The notes under the pieces were generated by a model that was given only the letters and a program-made list of their open reading frames with translations, did not search any database and was not told where the DNA came from. This document shows, in pieces, positions 56,476-64,000 of a stretch of DNA of 64,000 nt (position 1 is its first letter; the number at the start of each line of letters is the position of its first letter). The stretch is from Lysobacter alkalisoli (GTDB taxonomy: Bacteria; Pseudomonadota; Gammaproteobacteria; Xanthomonadales; Xanthomonadaceae): NCBI RefSeq assembly GCF_006547045.1, contig NZ_CP041242.1, forward strand, positions 2,304,001 through 2,368,000. The letters are read 5' to 3'. The translations under genes were made by a program, and so were the position numbers.

Positions 56476-57390
56476 TCAGCGTGCCTCGCAATACTTCGCC
56501 CGGAACGCTTCCGCCTGCGGCATCAACGCCTGCAATTCGCGGATGCGGTTGTCGGGATCGGGATGGGTCGAGGCGAACTCCGGCGGACGCTGTCCTTCGC
56601 CGAGCTGGCCCATGCGCTGCCATAGCCCGATCGCCTGGTTCGGGTCGTAGCAGGCCGCCGCGGCCAGCATCAGGCCGACCCGGTCAGCCTGGGTTTCATG
56701 GTTGCGCCCATAGGGCAACACCAACCCGTACTGGGTGCCGGCGCCGATCGCGGCCATGATCGCCTGTTGTTGTTGCGGCGACATGTCGCCGACCGCCATG
56801 CCGGCGGCCAGTTGCCCCATCTGCACCAGTTTCTGCTGCGCCATCCGTTGCGAGCCGTGACGCAGCAGCGCGTGGGCGATCTCGTGCCCCATCACCACCG
56901 CGACCGCGTCGCGGGTCTGGGCGACCGGGATCAGACCGGTATAGACCGCCATCTTGCCGCCGGGCAGGCAGAACGCATTGACCTGCTCGGACTGGATCAC
57001 CGCCACGTCCCACTGGAATCCCTCGTGGCTGGTCGGCACCTCCTGGTCATACATCGCCGCCAGTTCGGCGGTGACCTGAGGCACCCGGCTGATCAGGCGC
57101 TGGGCGATCTCACGGATTTCGCGGCTGACCTCGGCATCGGCCGGCAACAGCGCACCCTGCGCGTGGGCATCGCCCAGCACCTGCTGGAACGCCTGCGCAC
57201 CCAGTTGCACTTCCTCGCCGGGACTGGCGCCGTAATGGGCCGTTTCCCCGGTGTAGGGATCGACCTCGGCGGTGCCGAACCACTGCCAGACTGCATAGAC
57301 CGCGAACAGCAGCAGGATCCACCAGCGGAACTTGCCTCCGCGACGGGCATCCGTTGGCTGTCGCGTGCCCGGCATCGGACTGCGTCTCAT
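56476..57390 (-). CDS. M48-family zinc metalloprotease with N-terminal membrane anchor
   Basis: 304 aa. One N-terminal transmembrane helix (WWILLLFAVYAVWQWF, about 22-38), then a periplasmic peptidase M48 domain with HEIAH in VVMGHEIAHALLRHG and the third ligand in NHETQADRVG. Related to YcaL/LoiP-BepA-type envelope proteases without TPRs. The Cys pair near the C-terminus (CYDP, KYCEAR) may form a disulphide. ATG 57390 is chosen; it lies one base after the stop of the SUMF1-domain gene, so the two are one operon. Confidence 0.9.
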   Translation of the reverse strand: MRRSPMPGTRQPTDARRGGKFRWWILLLFAVYAVWQWFGTAEVDPYTGETAHYGASPGEEVQLGAQAFQQVLGDAHAQGALLPADAEVSREIREIAQRLISRVPQVTAELAAMYDQEVPTSHEGFQWDVAVIQSEQVNAFCLPGGKMAVYTGLIPVAQTRDAVAVVMGHEIAHALLRHGSQRMAQQKLVQMGQLAAGMAVGDMSPQQQQAIMAAIGAGTQYGLVLPYGRNHETQADRVGLMLAAAACYDPNQAIGLWQRMGQLGEGQRPPEFASTHPDPDNRIRELQALMPQAEAFRAKYCEAR

Positions 57391-57391
57391 C

Positions 57392-59223
57392 TCAGATCTC
57401 CCGCACCACCCGGAACCCGACCCGGGCATTGGTGACATCATTGCGCACCGACAGCCGCCACGCCGAGCGGGTCTGCTCCGGCGAGTTCGCCCACGAGCCG
57501 CCACGCACCACCTTTTCGCGGCAGCCCGGGTTGACCCAGGCATGAGCGTCGCGCGGCGCCCGGCGGTAGTTGTCGTGCCAGCAGTCGGCCACCCACTCGC
57601 TCACGTTGCCGGCCATGTCATGCAGGCCGAAGGCATTGGCCGCGTAATTTCCGACGGGAGCCGGCCCCCAGGCACCATCGCCATAATCCGGGAAGGCGTT
57701 GCGCCAGTTGCGGCCACTTGGGGAAACGTCCTTGCCACCGGTGAAATTGCCGCTGTTCTCCGGCGGATCGCCATCGCCCCAGGGGAACCGTGCCTGACTG
57801 CCCGCGCGCAGGCCATACTCGAACTCGGCCTCGCTCGGCAGCCGGTAGGTGTGGCCGGTCTGCTCGGACAGCCATTCGGCATAGGCTGCCGCATCACCGG
57901 AACTGACGTGGATCACCGGCAGATTGTCATCGGCCCGATTGCCCGCGTAGTCATGCCCGGGACCGACCCGGCTGCGACGCGTCAGGTTGCCGCTGCGTTC
58001 GTCGTAGGCGGTCGAATAGCCTCGGCGCACCGCCCGCGGCTGATGTCCGCTGGCCTCGACGAAGCGACGGAACTCGGCGACGGTCACCTCGGTCCGGGCC
58101 ATCGCGAAGCCGCGCTCGAAGCGAATGTTGCGGGTCGGGCGCTCGGCGTCGGTGGCGCCGGCCTCGCCATCGGCCGCGCCCATCGTGAACGCGCCATGCG
58201 GCACCACCACCATCTGAGGTCCACGGCCGCCGTGCCTGAGCGCGTCGGTAAACACCTGGCCGGGGCGGAACAGGCCGTAGTGGGTGACCAGTTCGATCCG
58301 TTCGCGCAATTCCACCGCGGCCGGATCGCCAGCCGGCGCAATCCTCAGCAGTTCGGCCAGGACCTCGCGTGCCGGGTCGAGCCCAGCCTCCTCCGACAGC
58401 GCGGCGATGCCCTGGTCGCGCAGGCTGCCGATACGTGCGCGCCGCATGTCCGCTATGCGCTCGCGAGCATGCCCGACCGTGGCGGCATCGGGCCGGACCT
58501 TGCCGGCACGGACCAGCCAGCTCTCGGCACCGTCGTAGTCATCGCCTTCGGCGGCCAGTTCGGCCTGCCGGATCAGCGCACTCTCCGCGGCAGCCAGCCC
58601 TGCAACGCGCGCGCATCGCCCGGGCGCAGCTCCAATGCATGGCGGAAATGGCCGACGGCGGCATCCTTGCCGGTGTCGATGCGACCGGCCTCCAGTGCCT
58701 GCTCGCCGAGGCGATCGGCACGTGAAGCCTGGTCGGCCGTGTCCAGCCGTTGCAGGTAGGCCTGTACCGCATCCGACTCCGGCGCAACCGAACTGGCCAC
58801 CATGCCGATACGATGGGCCTGCTGCAGGCGCTCGGGCACGTCGTCGATTTCCCCGAGGGCCTCGTCGCCCTGTGCGACCAGAGCAGCGAGCGCCGCATCC
58901 AGCCCTTCGGCCACTTCCGCGTCATCAGGCACATGCGCCTTCAACGCGAGATAGATCGGGATCGAATCCTCGTCGCTCTCGAACAGGTCACCCGCCTCCA
59001 GCGCCTCGCCGGCCCGTGCCTTCAGCGCTTCGACATCGTCGTCATCGACCGCGACCTCCGGTGCCTCCCAGGCCGGCACCGGAGCCACCTCCTGGTCGAC
59101 GCTGATGGTGACGGAGGGACCGGCCGGGTCGGTGCGGATGACCTCCGCTTCGTCCTCGGCCGGTGCCGGCCCGCGCGAGCAGCCGGCAATGGCCACCAGC
59201 GCCACGAATGCGGCTGTGGCCAT
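57392..59223 (-). pseudogene. SUMF1-domain lipoprotein with helical repeats (frameshifted)
   Basis: The 5' part (to about 58598) encodes a lipoprotein: signal peptide with lipobox AIAGC, acidic linker, then TPR-like helices. It breaks at DARALQG; the continuation (LAAAESALIRQAELA...) lies in the -1 frame and joins the formylglycine-generating-enzyme-like domain. One added base at the CCC run 58598-58600 gives about 610 aa. The SUMF1 domain shows GNVSEWVADCW and RGGSWANSPEQTRSAWR; the two catalytic Cys of true formylglycine generators are missing, so a binding role is more likely. Operon with the M48 protease. Confidence 0.8.
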
Positions 59224-59459
59224 GAATGGCACCGGACGGGCGGCATGGGACCGTTTCTGATTCGAGCGGATTGGGGGCGTTGCGCGCAAGCATCCTCCGT
59301 GGCGTTGGTGCCGGGTGGGGTGGCCCCTGCGCGCCATGGTTGGCGCGCTCGCAGATCAAGCATGGATGGTGCCTTGTCCGGGCCCTCCATTTTCTCGTGC
59401 CCGGTGAAAGTAGGCTATTGTCGCCCGCTCCGGCAACTTCCGCTCATCCAGACCTGCCC

Positions 59460-60569
59460 GTGCCCGCCCTGATCACCGACCCCACCGCGCTGCAGGCGCG
59501 CTTCGCCACCCGCCCGGCCCGCATCGGCCTGGACACCGAATTCATCCGTGAACGCACCTACTGGCCGCAGCTGGCGCTGGTCCAGATCGCCCTGGAAGGC
59601 CCGGCCGGGCCGGATGACGAGCTCGAAATCCTGCTGATCGACCCACTCGCCCCGGGCATTACCGAAGTGCTGGCCGGGCTCCTCGCCGATACCGCGATCC
59701 TGAAGGTGATGCACAGTCCCAGCGAGGACCTCATCGCGTTCAGGCACACCTGCGGCACGGTGCCGACACCACTGTTCGACACCCAGCTCGCCGCTGCGCT
59801 GTCCGGCATCGGCAGCGGCATCGGCTACCAGAAGCTGGTCGAACAGGTGACCGGGGTGGTTCTGGCCAAGGGCGAGACCCGCTCGGACTGGTTGCGGCGA
59901 CCGCTGTCGGCGGCACAGCTGGAATACGCCGCCGACGATGTCCGCCACCTGTTCGAACTGCATGACGCGCTCGACCACCGCCTCGGCGAACTCGGCCGCC
60001 GTGAATGGCTGGCCGAGGACGCTGCCCGCACTGTCGAACAGGCTGCCGGCGACACCCCCGACCCCTGGCCGCACCTGTCGATGCGCAGCGCTCGTTTCCT
60101 CGACCTCGACGCCCAGCGCCGGCTGGTACGGCTGCTGCGCTGGCGCGAGGACCATGCCCGTCGCAGCGACCGGCCAAAGACCTGGATCCTCGACAACGAG
60201 CTGGCCCATGCCCTGGCCCGCAACCCGCCGATCGATCTGGCCGGCCTGCAGCGCGAGTTCGACGCTCATCCCAAAGCGCCACGCAAGCTGGCAGAGACGG
60301 TCTGGGACGTCCTCAATACCCCGCTGGAAGACGAGTCCGAAGCCCCCGACGCCGGTCTTGCCGAACGCCGGGATCGCAACCGCCTGAAGAAGATGCAGGC
60401 CGCGGTGGCCGAATGCAGCGCCGAGCTCGGCCTGCCCGACGGCGTGCTCGCCTCGCGCCGCTGGCTGGAAGCCCTGCTCGACCACGGCACCTGGCCCGAC
60501 GCCCTGTCCGGCTGGCGGCGCACGGCCCTGGAGCCGCGGTTGACCCCACTGCTGGCCCCGCAAGACTGA
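59460..60569 (+). CDS. rnd: Ribonuclease D
   Basis: 369 aa 3'-5' exoribonuclease for tRNA maturation. DEDD catalytic motifs: IGLDTEFIRE (DxE), HSPSEDLIAF (D) and YAADDVRHL (YxxxD); an HRDC domain follows (about 215-290) and a second C-terminal helical domain. Start GTG 59460 gives VPALITDPTALQARF; longer frame to 59226 runs through non-conserved sequence. It is divergent from the SUMF1 lipoprotein gene and convergent with mocA. Confidence 0.94.
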   Translation: MPALITDPTALQARFATRPARIGLDTEFIRERTYWPQLALVQIALEGPAGPDDELEILLIDPLAPGITEVLAGLLADTAILKVMHSPSEDLIAFRHTCGTVPTPLFDTQLAAALSGIGSGIGYQKLVEQVTGVVLAKGETRSDWLRRPLSAAQLEYAADDVRHLFELHDALDHRLGELGRREWLAEDAARTVEQAAGDTPDPWPHLSMRSARFLDLDAQRRLVRLLRWREDHARRSDRPKTWILDNELAHALARNPPIDLAGLQREFDAHPKAPRKLAETVWDVLNTPLEDESEAPDAGLAERRDRNRLKKMQAAVAECSAELGLPDGVLASRRWLEALLDHGTWPDALSGWRRTALEPRLTPLLAPQD

Positions 60570-60606
60570 GCGGACGGCGGTAAGCGCACGTTCTATGCGA
60601 GATCGT

Positions 60607-61302
60607 CTACGCGGGGTCGTCGCCGAAACCGGCCGCGTCCCGGCGCGTGCCCGCGTCGAACAGGTCCAGCCAGCCCTGCCGCCTTGCGCTGGCCACGTCG
60701 TCCGCCGTGTCCAGATCGAACTGCAACTCCGGCGCATCCAGCCATCCCAACGTGTCGGCAGCTTGCGTGTTCAGCGCATGTCGCAAACCGCGATCTCCGT
60801 GCAGGTCCATCGCCGATTGCAGGACCGATGACGACACCACCGCCGGAATGCCGGCGCGGATGTCGCCCGCGTCGCCATGCCGGGTCGCCGCACAACCCGA
60901 TGCGGATGCCGCCGCGTGCGTCAACAGCTCATTGAGATGATGCGCTTCCAGTGCGGGCTGGTCGCACGCCAGCAACAGCGTGGCACCCGCATGGCCTGCC
61001 AGTGATGCCGCCGCCACGCGCAGGCTGCTTGCCAGGCCTTCCTGCCACTGCGCGTTGGACACACACTCCATAGCCACGCGCTCCATGGTCAGGCGTTCGA
61101 TAGTCAGATCTGCGACAGCCTCGCGAATGCCATGCTCATGCGCGCCGCAGATCACCAGTACCCGTTGCGGCCCGGTTGCCATCGCCAGCCGCGCGACGCG
61201 ATGCACCAGCGTTTCGCCTTCGCGCCTGAGCAACTGCTTGGGCCGGCCCAGACGCCGACTGCCGCCTGCCGCGAGCACCACGGCACAGTGCCCGGTCATC
61301 AT
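60607..61302 (-). CDS. mocA: Molybdenum cofactor cytidylyltransferase-like nucleotidyltransferase
   Basis: 231 aa MobA-like NTP transferase. VVLAAGGSRRLGRPKQLL is the nucleotide-binding N-terminus, with LLACDQPALEAHHL as the metal-binding Asp motif. With xdhC and molybdenum hydroxylase genes adjacent, it probably makes molybdopterin cytosine dinucleotide. A three-unit pentapeptide repeat (LTIER, LTMER, VAMEC) is inserted before NAQWQEGLASSLR. ATG 61302 overlaps the xdhC stop by 4 bp. Confidence 0.9.
   Translation of the reverse strand: MMTGHCAVVLAAGGSRRLGRPKQLLRREGETLVHRVARLAMATGPQRVLVICGAHEHGIREAVADLTIERLTMERVAMECVSNAQWQEGLASSLRVAAASLAGHAGATLLLACDQPALEAHHLNELLTHAAASASGCAATRHGDAGDIRAGIPAVVSSSVLQSAMDLHGDRGLRHALNTQAADTLGWLDAPELQFDLDTADDVASARRQGWLDLFDAGTRRDAAGFGDDPA
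61063..61107. repeat. 15-bp in-frame tandem repeat inside mocA
   Basis: Three imperfect 15-bp units (61093-61107, 61078-61092, 61063-61077 in coding order), e.g. CTGACCATGGAGCGC, encode LTIER-LTMER-VAMEC. Confidence 0.7.
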
Positions 61303-62288
61303 GCCGCCGTGCCGATGTGCAGCGACTGCAACTGCGCGGCAATGCTCAAGGCGATGGCTTCGGGCCCCTGCCCGCCCAGATTCAACCCGACGGGTGAGTG
61401 CAGGCGCGGCAACAATGCCTGTCGCGTGGCATCGGGCAGCAGCTTGAACAGATCTTCGCGCCTGCGTACCGGACCGAGCAGGCCGATGAACGGAATCGCC
61501 GACGCCGCAAGCGCCACCAACGCCTCGCGGTCCAGTTCGAAATGATGATGCATGATCAGGGCGGCGTCCCAGATCCCGCCCCCATCTTTCCCGTCCCCGC
61601 CTTGCACAGCCAGGGCGTCCCCGGGCGACAGCGCCAGCACGTGGTCCGCGGCATCGGCTTGCGGTCGCCAGCGCGGCCTGCATTCCGCCAACGTCGTTAC
61701 CCAACCCAGGCTTTTCAGCAACGACAGCAGCAGCGAGGTTTCCGGGCCCGCGCCCAGCACGAGCACCGTGGGCGGCGGCGGCAGATGCAGCGCCACGTCG
61801 CGGAGCGCGCAGGCATCGTCGAACGTGTCGACTCGCTCGAACTCCCAGCACTGCCGGAGTGCCGCCACTCGTGCGTCGATGGTGCCCGCACCGACAAACG
61901 ACAGATGCAATCCGCCCTGGCCCGCCAGCCACGCCTGCGCAAGACCGGTCCATCCCGGCAGCCCGGCCAATGGCAACAACACGATGTGCAACTGCCCGCG
62001 ACAACCGACCGCCGAACCGGAAAAAAGCGCCGTGTCATCGCGGGTGTCGATGCTCATCCACGCCGGATTGCCGCCGGCCGCCACGTCGCGGGCGCGGCGC
62101 TCGATCTCCGGCTCCAGGCAGCCGCCGCTGAGCCAGCCCACCTGGCCGGTCGACTCACCGAACACGGCCATCGCGCCCGGGCCGACGTAGGTGGACCCTT
62201 CGGTCGCCACCACCACGGCCAACGTCGCGGCATCGCCGTCCCGGTGGGCGGCCAGGGCGGCTTCGATCACGGTACGCAAGGCAGGCAT
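61299..62288 (-). CDS. xdhC: XdhC-family molybdenum hydroxylase maturation factor
   Basis: 329 aa. XdhC proteins bind the molybdenum cofactor, promote its sulfuration and deliver it to molybdenum hydroxylases. N-terminal CoxI/XdhC domain (VVVATEGSTYVGPGAMAVF, SGGCLEPEIERRARD) and C-terminal Rossmann-like domain (LVLGAGPETSLLL, IWDAALIMHHHFELD, PFIGLLGPVRRREDL). Operon with mocA; divergent from iorAB, its likely client. ATG 62288 chosen by the conserved MPALRTVIEAAL. Confidence 0.92.
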   Translation of the reverse strand: MPALRTVIEAALAAHRDGDAATLAVVVATEGSTYVGPGAMAVFGESTGQVGWLSGGCLEPEIERRARDVAAGGNPAWMSIDTRDDTALFSGSAVGCRGQLHIVLLPLAGLPGWTGLAQAWLAGQGGLHLSFVGAGTIDARVAALRQCWEFERVDTFDDACALRDVALHLPPPPTVLVLGAGPETSLLLSLLKSLGWVTTLAECRPRWRPQADAADHVLALSPGDALAVQGGDGKDGGGIWDAALIMHHHFELDREALVALAASAIPFIGLLGPVRRREDLFKLLPDATRQALLPRLHSPVGLNLGGQGPEAIALSIAAQLQSLHIGTAA

Positions 62289-62372
62289 GCACGCAGGATA
62301 CGGCGTGAGGTGGCACGCCTGCATCCGAGAGCGTATGTTTGATCCACCCCAGCCACCGCCAGGGCAACGCTC

Positions 62373-62858
62373 ATGAAACTGCACGTCAATGGTGTCGAAC
62401 ACGAAGTCGATGCGCCGCCCGACATGCCGCTGCTCTGGGTGTTGCGCGACCTGATGGGACTCACCGGCACCAAGTTCGGTTGCGGTATCGCCCAATGCGG
62501 CGCATGCACCGTGCATCTGGATGGCGCACCGCTGCGCGCCTGCGTCACGCCGGTGTCGGCCGTTGGTGCACGCAAGATCACTACCATCGAAGGCCTCTCC
62601 AGCGACGGCGACCACCCGGTGCAGAAGGCGTGGGCGGAACTGGACGTCGTGCAATGCGGCTACTGCCAGTCCGGGCAGATCATGTCCGCCGCCGCGCTGC
62701 TGGCCGCGGTGCCCTCGCCCAGCGATACCGACATCGACCAGGCCATGTCCGGCAACATCTGCCGCTGCGGCACCTACCAGCGCATCCGCGCCGCCGTGCA
62801 TCGTGCCGCGGAACACTCTGCCACGAAGCCTGCCGCCGCAGAGCATGGCGAAGGCTGA
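62373..62858 (+). CDS. iorA: Molybdenum hydroxylase small subunit, two [2Fe-2S] clusters (isoquinoline 1-oxidoreductase alpha type)
   Basis: 161 aa. Plant-type ferredoxin cluster Cys in [17 protein letters not shown] and RACVTP, and a second cluster in QCGYCQSGQ and [11 protein letters not shown]. It relays electrons from the molybdenum subunit encoded 45 bp downstream. Xanthine-dehydrogenase family without a FAD subunit here, as in IorAB-type enzymes, which pass electrons to a cytochrome in the membrane. The substrate (N-heterocycle or aldehyde) is not determined. Confidence 0.92.
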   Translation: MKLHVNGVEHEVDAPPDMPLLWVLRDLMGLTGTKFGCGIAQCGACTVHLDGAPLRACVTPVSAVGARKITTIEGLSSDGDHPVQKAWAELDVVQCGYCQSGQIMSAAALLAAVPSPSDTDIDQAMSGNICRCGTYQRIRAAVHRAAEHSATKPAAAEHGEG

Positions 62859-62903
62859 CCTCATTCCCTGCCCGATCCGGCCCCTGGCCCGACGGAGATC
62901 CGC

Positions 62904-64000
62904 ATGAACGCAGTCATGAATGCCTCCCGCCGCCGCTTTCTCAAGGCCAGCGCCGCAGTGGGTGGCGGCCTGGTCATCGGCTTCGTGATACCGGGCAGCA
63001 AGCGGTTCGCCGCTGCGCAGGAAAGCTCTGACCCGGCCGCCACCTCCTTCTCGCCCAATGCATTCCTGCGCATCGGCAACGACGATCGGGTGACCGTGGT
63101 GTTGGCGCATTCCGAAATGGGCCAGGGCATCTGGACCACCTTGTCGATGCTGATTGCCGAGGAGCTGGACGCCGACTGGTCGAAGATCGCGGTCGAACAC
63201 GGCCCGGCCTCGCCCGCGCTCGCCAGTCCGGTGTTCGGCATGCAGGGCACCGGCGGTTCGACCACCACCTGGTCCGAGTTCGACCGCTACCGCCGCGCCG
63301 GCGCCACCGCGCGCGCCATGCTGGTGCAGGCGGCATCCGATCGCCTCGGCGTCCCGGTCGGCGACATCCGGGTGGAGAACGGCGAAGTGATCGCCGGCAA
63401 TCAGCGCCTGCGCTTCGGTGAACTGGCCGACGAGGCCGGCCGGTTGACGCCGCCGGATCCGGCCACGCTGACGCTGAAGGAACCCGCGGACTGGAAGGTC
63501 ATCGGCAAGCCGACCAAGCGCCTGGACACGCCGGAAAAAATCACCGGCAAAGCCATCTTCGGCATGGACGTGCAGTTCGAAGGGCTGCTGACCGCCGTCG
63601 TGGCGCGTTCGCCGGTCTTCGGCGGCCGCATGAAAAGTTTCGACGACAGCGCCGCCCGTGCCGTGACCGGCGTGCGCGAGGTGGTGGCCGTGCCGAGCGG
63701 CGTGGCAGTGGTGGCCGATCATTTCTGGGCCGCCAAGCGCGGCCGCGACGCCTTGAAGGTGGAATGGGAGCCGGGCGAGTTCGCCGGCACCGACAGCGCC
63801 GCCCTCCGGACCCGGTTCAACGAGTTGGCTGGCCAGCCCGGCGCCATTGCGGCACAGGTGGGCACGCTTGCGACCGACGCTCAAGCGACCGATGACAGCA
63901 CCGTCGATGACAGCATTGTGTCGGCCGACTACGCCGTGCCCTACCTGGCGCACGCGGCGATGGAACCGCTCAACTGCACCGTGCGCATCGAGGACGACAA
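62904..64000 (+). CDS. iorB: Molybdopterin-binding aldehyde/isoquinoline oxidoreductase large subunit (IorB type), partial
   Basis: The first 365 codons are present; the frame runs off the window without a stop. A twin-arginine-type signal (SRRRFLKASAAVGGGLVIGF) predicts Tat export. Conserved molybdopterin-domain pieces follow: LAHSEMGQGIWTTL, FGMQGTGGSTTTW, DTPEKITGKAIFGMDV and YLAHAAMEPLNCTV. Start ATG 62904 is preceded by CGGAGA. The mature complex with IorA would sit in the periplasm, consistent with IorB-type enzymes. Codons near 63870-63920 form a 15-bp repeat. Confidence 0.9.
   Translation, partial: MNAVMNASRRRFLKASAAVGGGLVIGFVIPGSKRFAAAQESSDPAATSFSPNAFLRIGNDDRVTVVLAHSEMGQGIWTTLSMLIAEELDADWSKIAVEHGPASPALASPVFGMQGTGGSTTTWSEFDRYRRAGATARAMLVQAASDRLGVPVGDIRVENGEVIAGNQRLRFGELADEAGRLTPPDPATLTLKEPADWKVIGKPTKRLDTPEKITGKAIFGMDVQFEGLLTAVVARSPVFGGRMKSFDDSAARAVTGVREVVAVPSGVAVVADHFWAAKRGRDALKVEWEPGEFAGTDSAALRTRFNELAGQPGAIAAQVGTLATDAQATDDSTVDDSIVSADYAVPYLAHAAMEPLNCTVRIEDD
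63870..63914. repeat. 15-bp in-frame tandem repeat inside iorB
   Basis: Consecutive 15-bp units (63870-63884, 63885-63899, 63900-63914) share GCGACCGA and GATGACAGC halves and encode ATDAQ-ATDDS-TVDDS-IV in a variable loop. Confidence 0.65.

Noticed and set aside
57392-58447. True formylglycine-generating enzyme (sulfatase maturation)
   Set aside because: The active-site Cys pair is missing and no sulfatase is nearby; the domain is probably a binding module.

Overview
The window is G+C-rich gammaproteobacterial chromosome, most likely from the Xanthomonadaceae/Lysobacteraceae (Luteimonas- or Lysobacter-like). The best evidence is the arginine cluster, which uses the xanthomonad route through N-acetylcitrulline: acetylornithine carbamoyltransferase, acetylcitrulline deacetylase and a fused N-acetylglutamate synthase/kinase. 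A FimX-type GGDEF/EAL protein, a HisB without the usual zinc cysteines, a TrpR-like protein heading the his operon and several REP-type repeats fit the same assignment. I see no prophage, IS element, CRISPR array or integron. This is housekeeping chromosome studded with small palindromic repeats.

Layout. 1-8 kb: C-terminus of an EF-P-like protein, a Nudix hydrolase, an NhaC-type antiporter, a sodium-dependent symporter, the methionine-salvage operon mtnB-mtnD-mtnC and a secreted metallophosphoesterase. 7.8-15.4 kb: histidine operon yerC-hisGDCBHAFI(E) on the minus strand, with a 28-bp perfect palindrome over its predicted promoter. 15.6-21 kb: a membrane diguanylate cyclase, an unusually long histidine ammonia-lyase coupled to hisS, and tRNA-Pro(CGG). 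21.2-27.2 kb: pgaABCD exopolysaccharide operon behind a predicted sigma-54 promoter with two CRP/Clp-like boxes. 27.2-37 kb: argF'-argG-argE'-argAB-argC-argH-proB-proA. 37-49 kb: cysS, sufE, a DksA with a histone-H1-like tail, yidD, class I dihydroorotase, an M23 lipoprotein, folE2, a squalene/phytoene-synthase-like gene, and the gph(mupP)-ubiG-mtaD neighbourhood. 49-60.6 kb: divergent efp/epmB, fimX, htpX, gluQ, phbB, phaR, an M48 protease, a SUMF1-domain lipoprotein and rnd. 60.6-64 kb: mocA-xdhC divergent from iorA-iorB, molybdenum hydroxylase genes; iorB runs off the end.

Connections. mtnBDC and mtaD both act on 5-methylthioadenosine derivatives. EpmB modifies EF-P encoded next to it. The diguanylate cyclase, FimX, pgaCD and the Clp-like boxes form a plausible c-di-GMP/biofilm theme. 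hisS and a histidine-degrading lyase share a transcript about 2 kb from the his operon.

Three cross-cutting observations stand out. (1) Four genes (NSS transporter, pgaA, proA, SUMF1 lipoprotein) are each broken by one apparently missing base next to a short G/C run, which points to sequence error rather than four independent decays. (2) Two kinds of multi-hairpin intergenic element, each present twice, keep arm and loop geometry while the arm sequences change in a compensatory way. (3) proB, mocA and iorB carry in-frame 15-bp tandem repeats. All calls come from reading the sequence; no database search was run.
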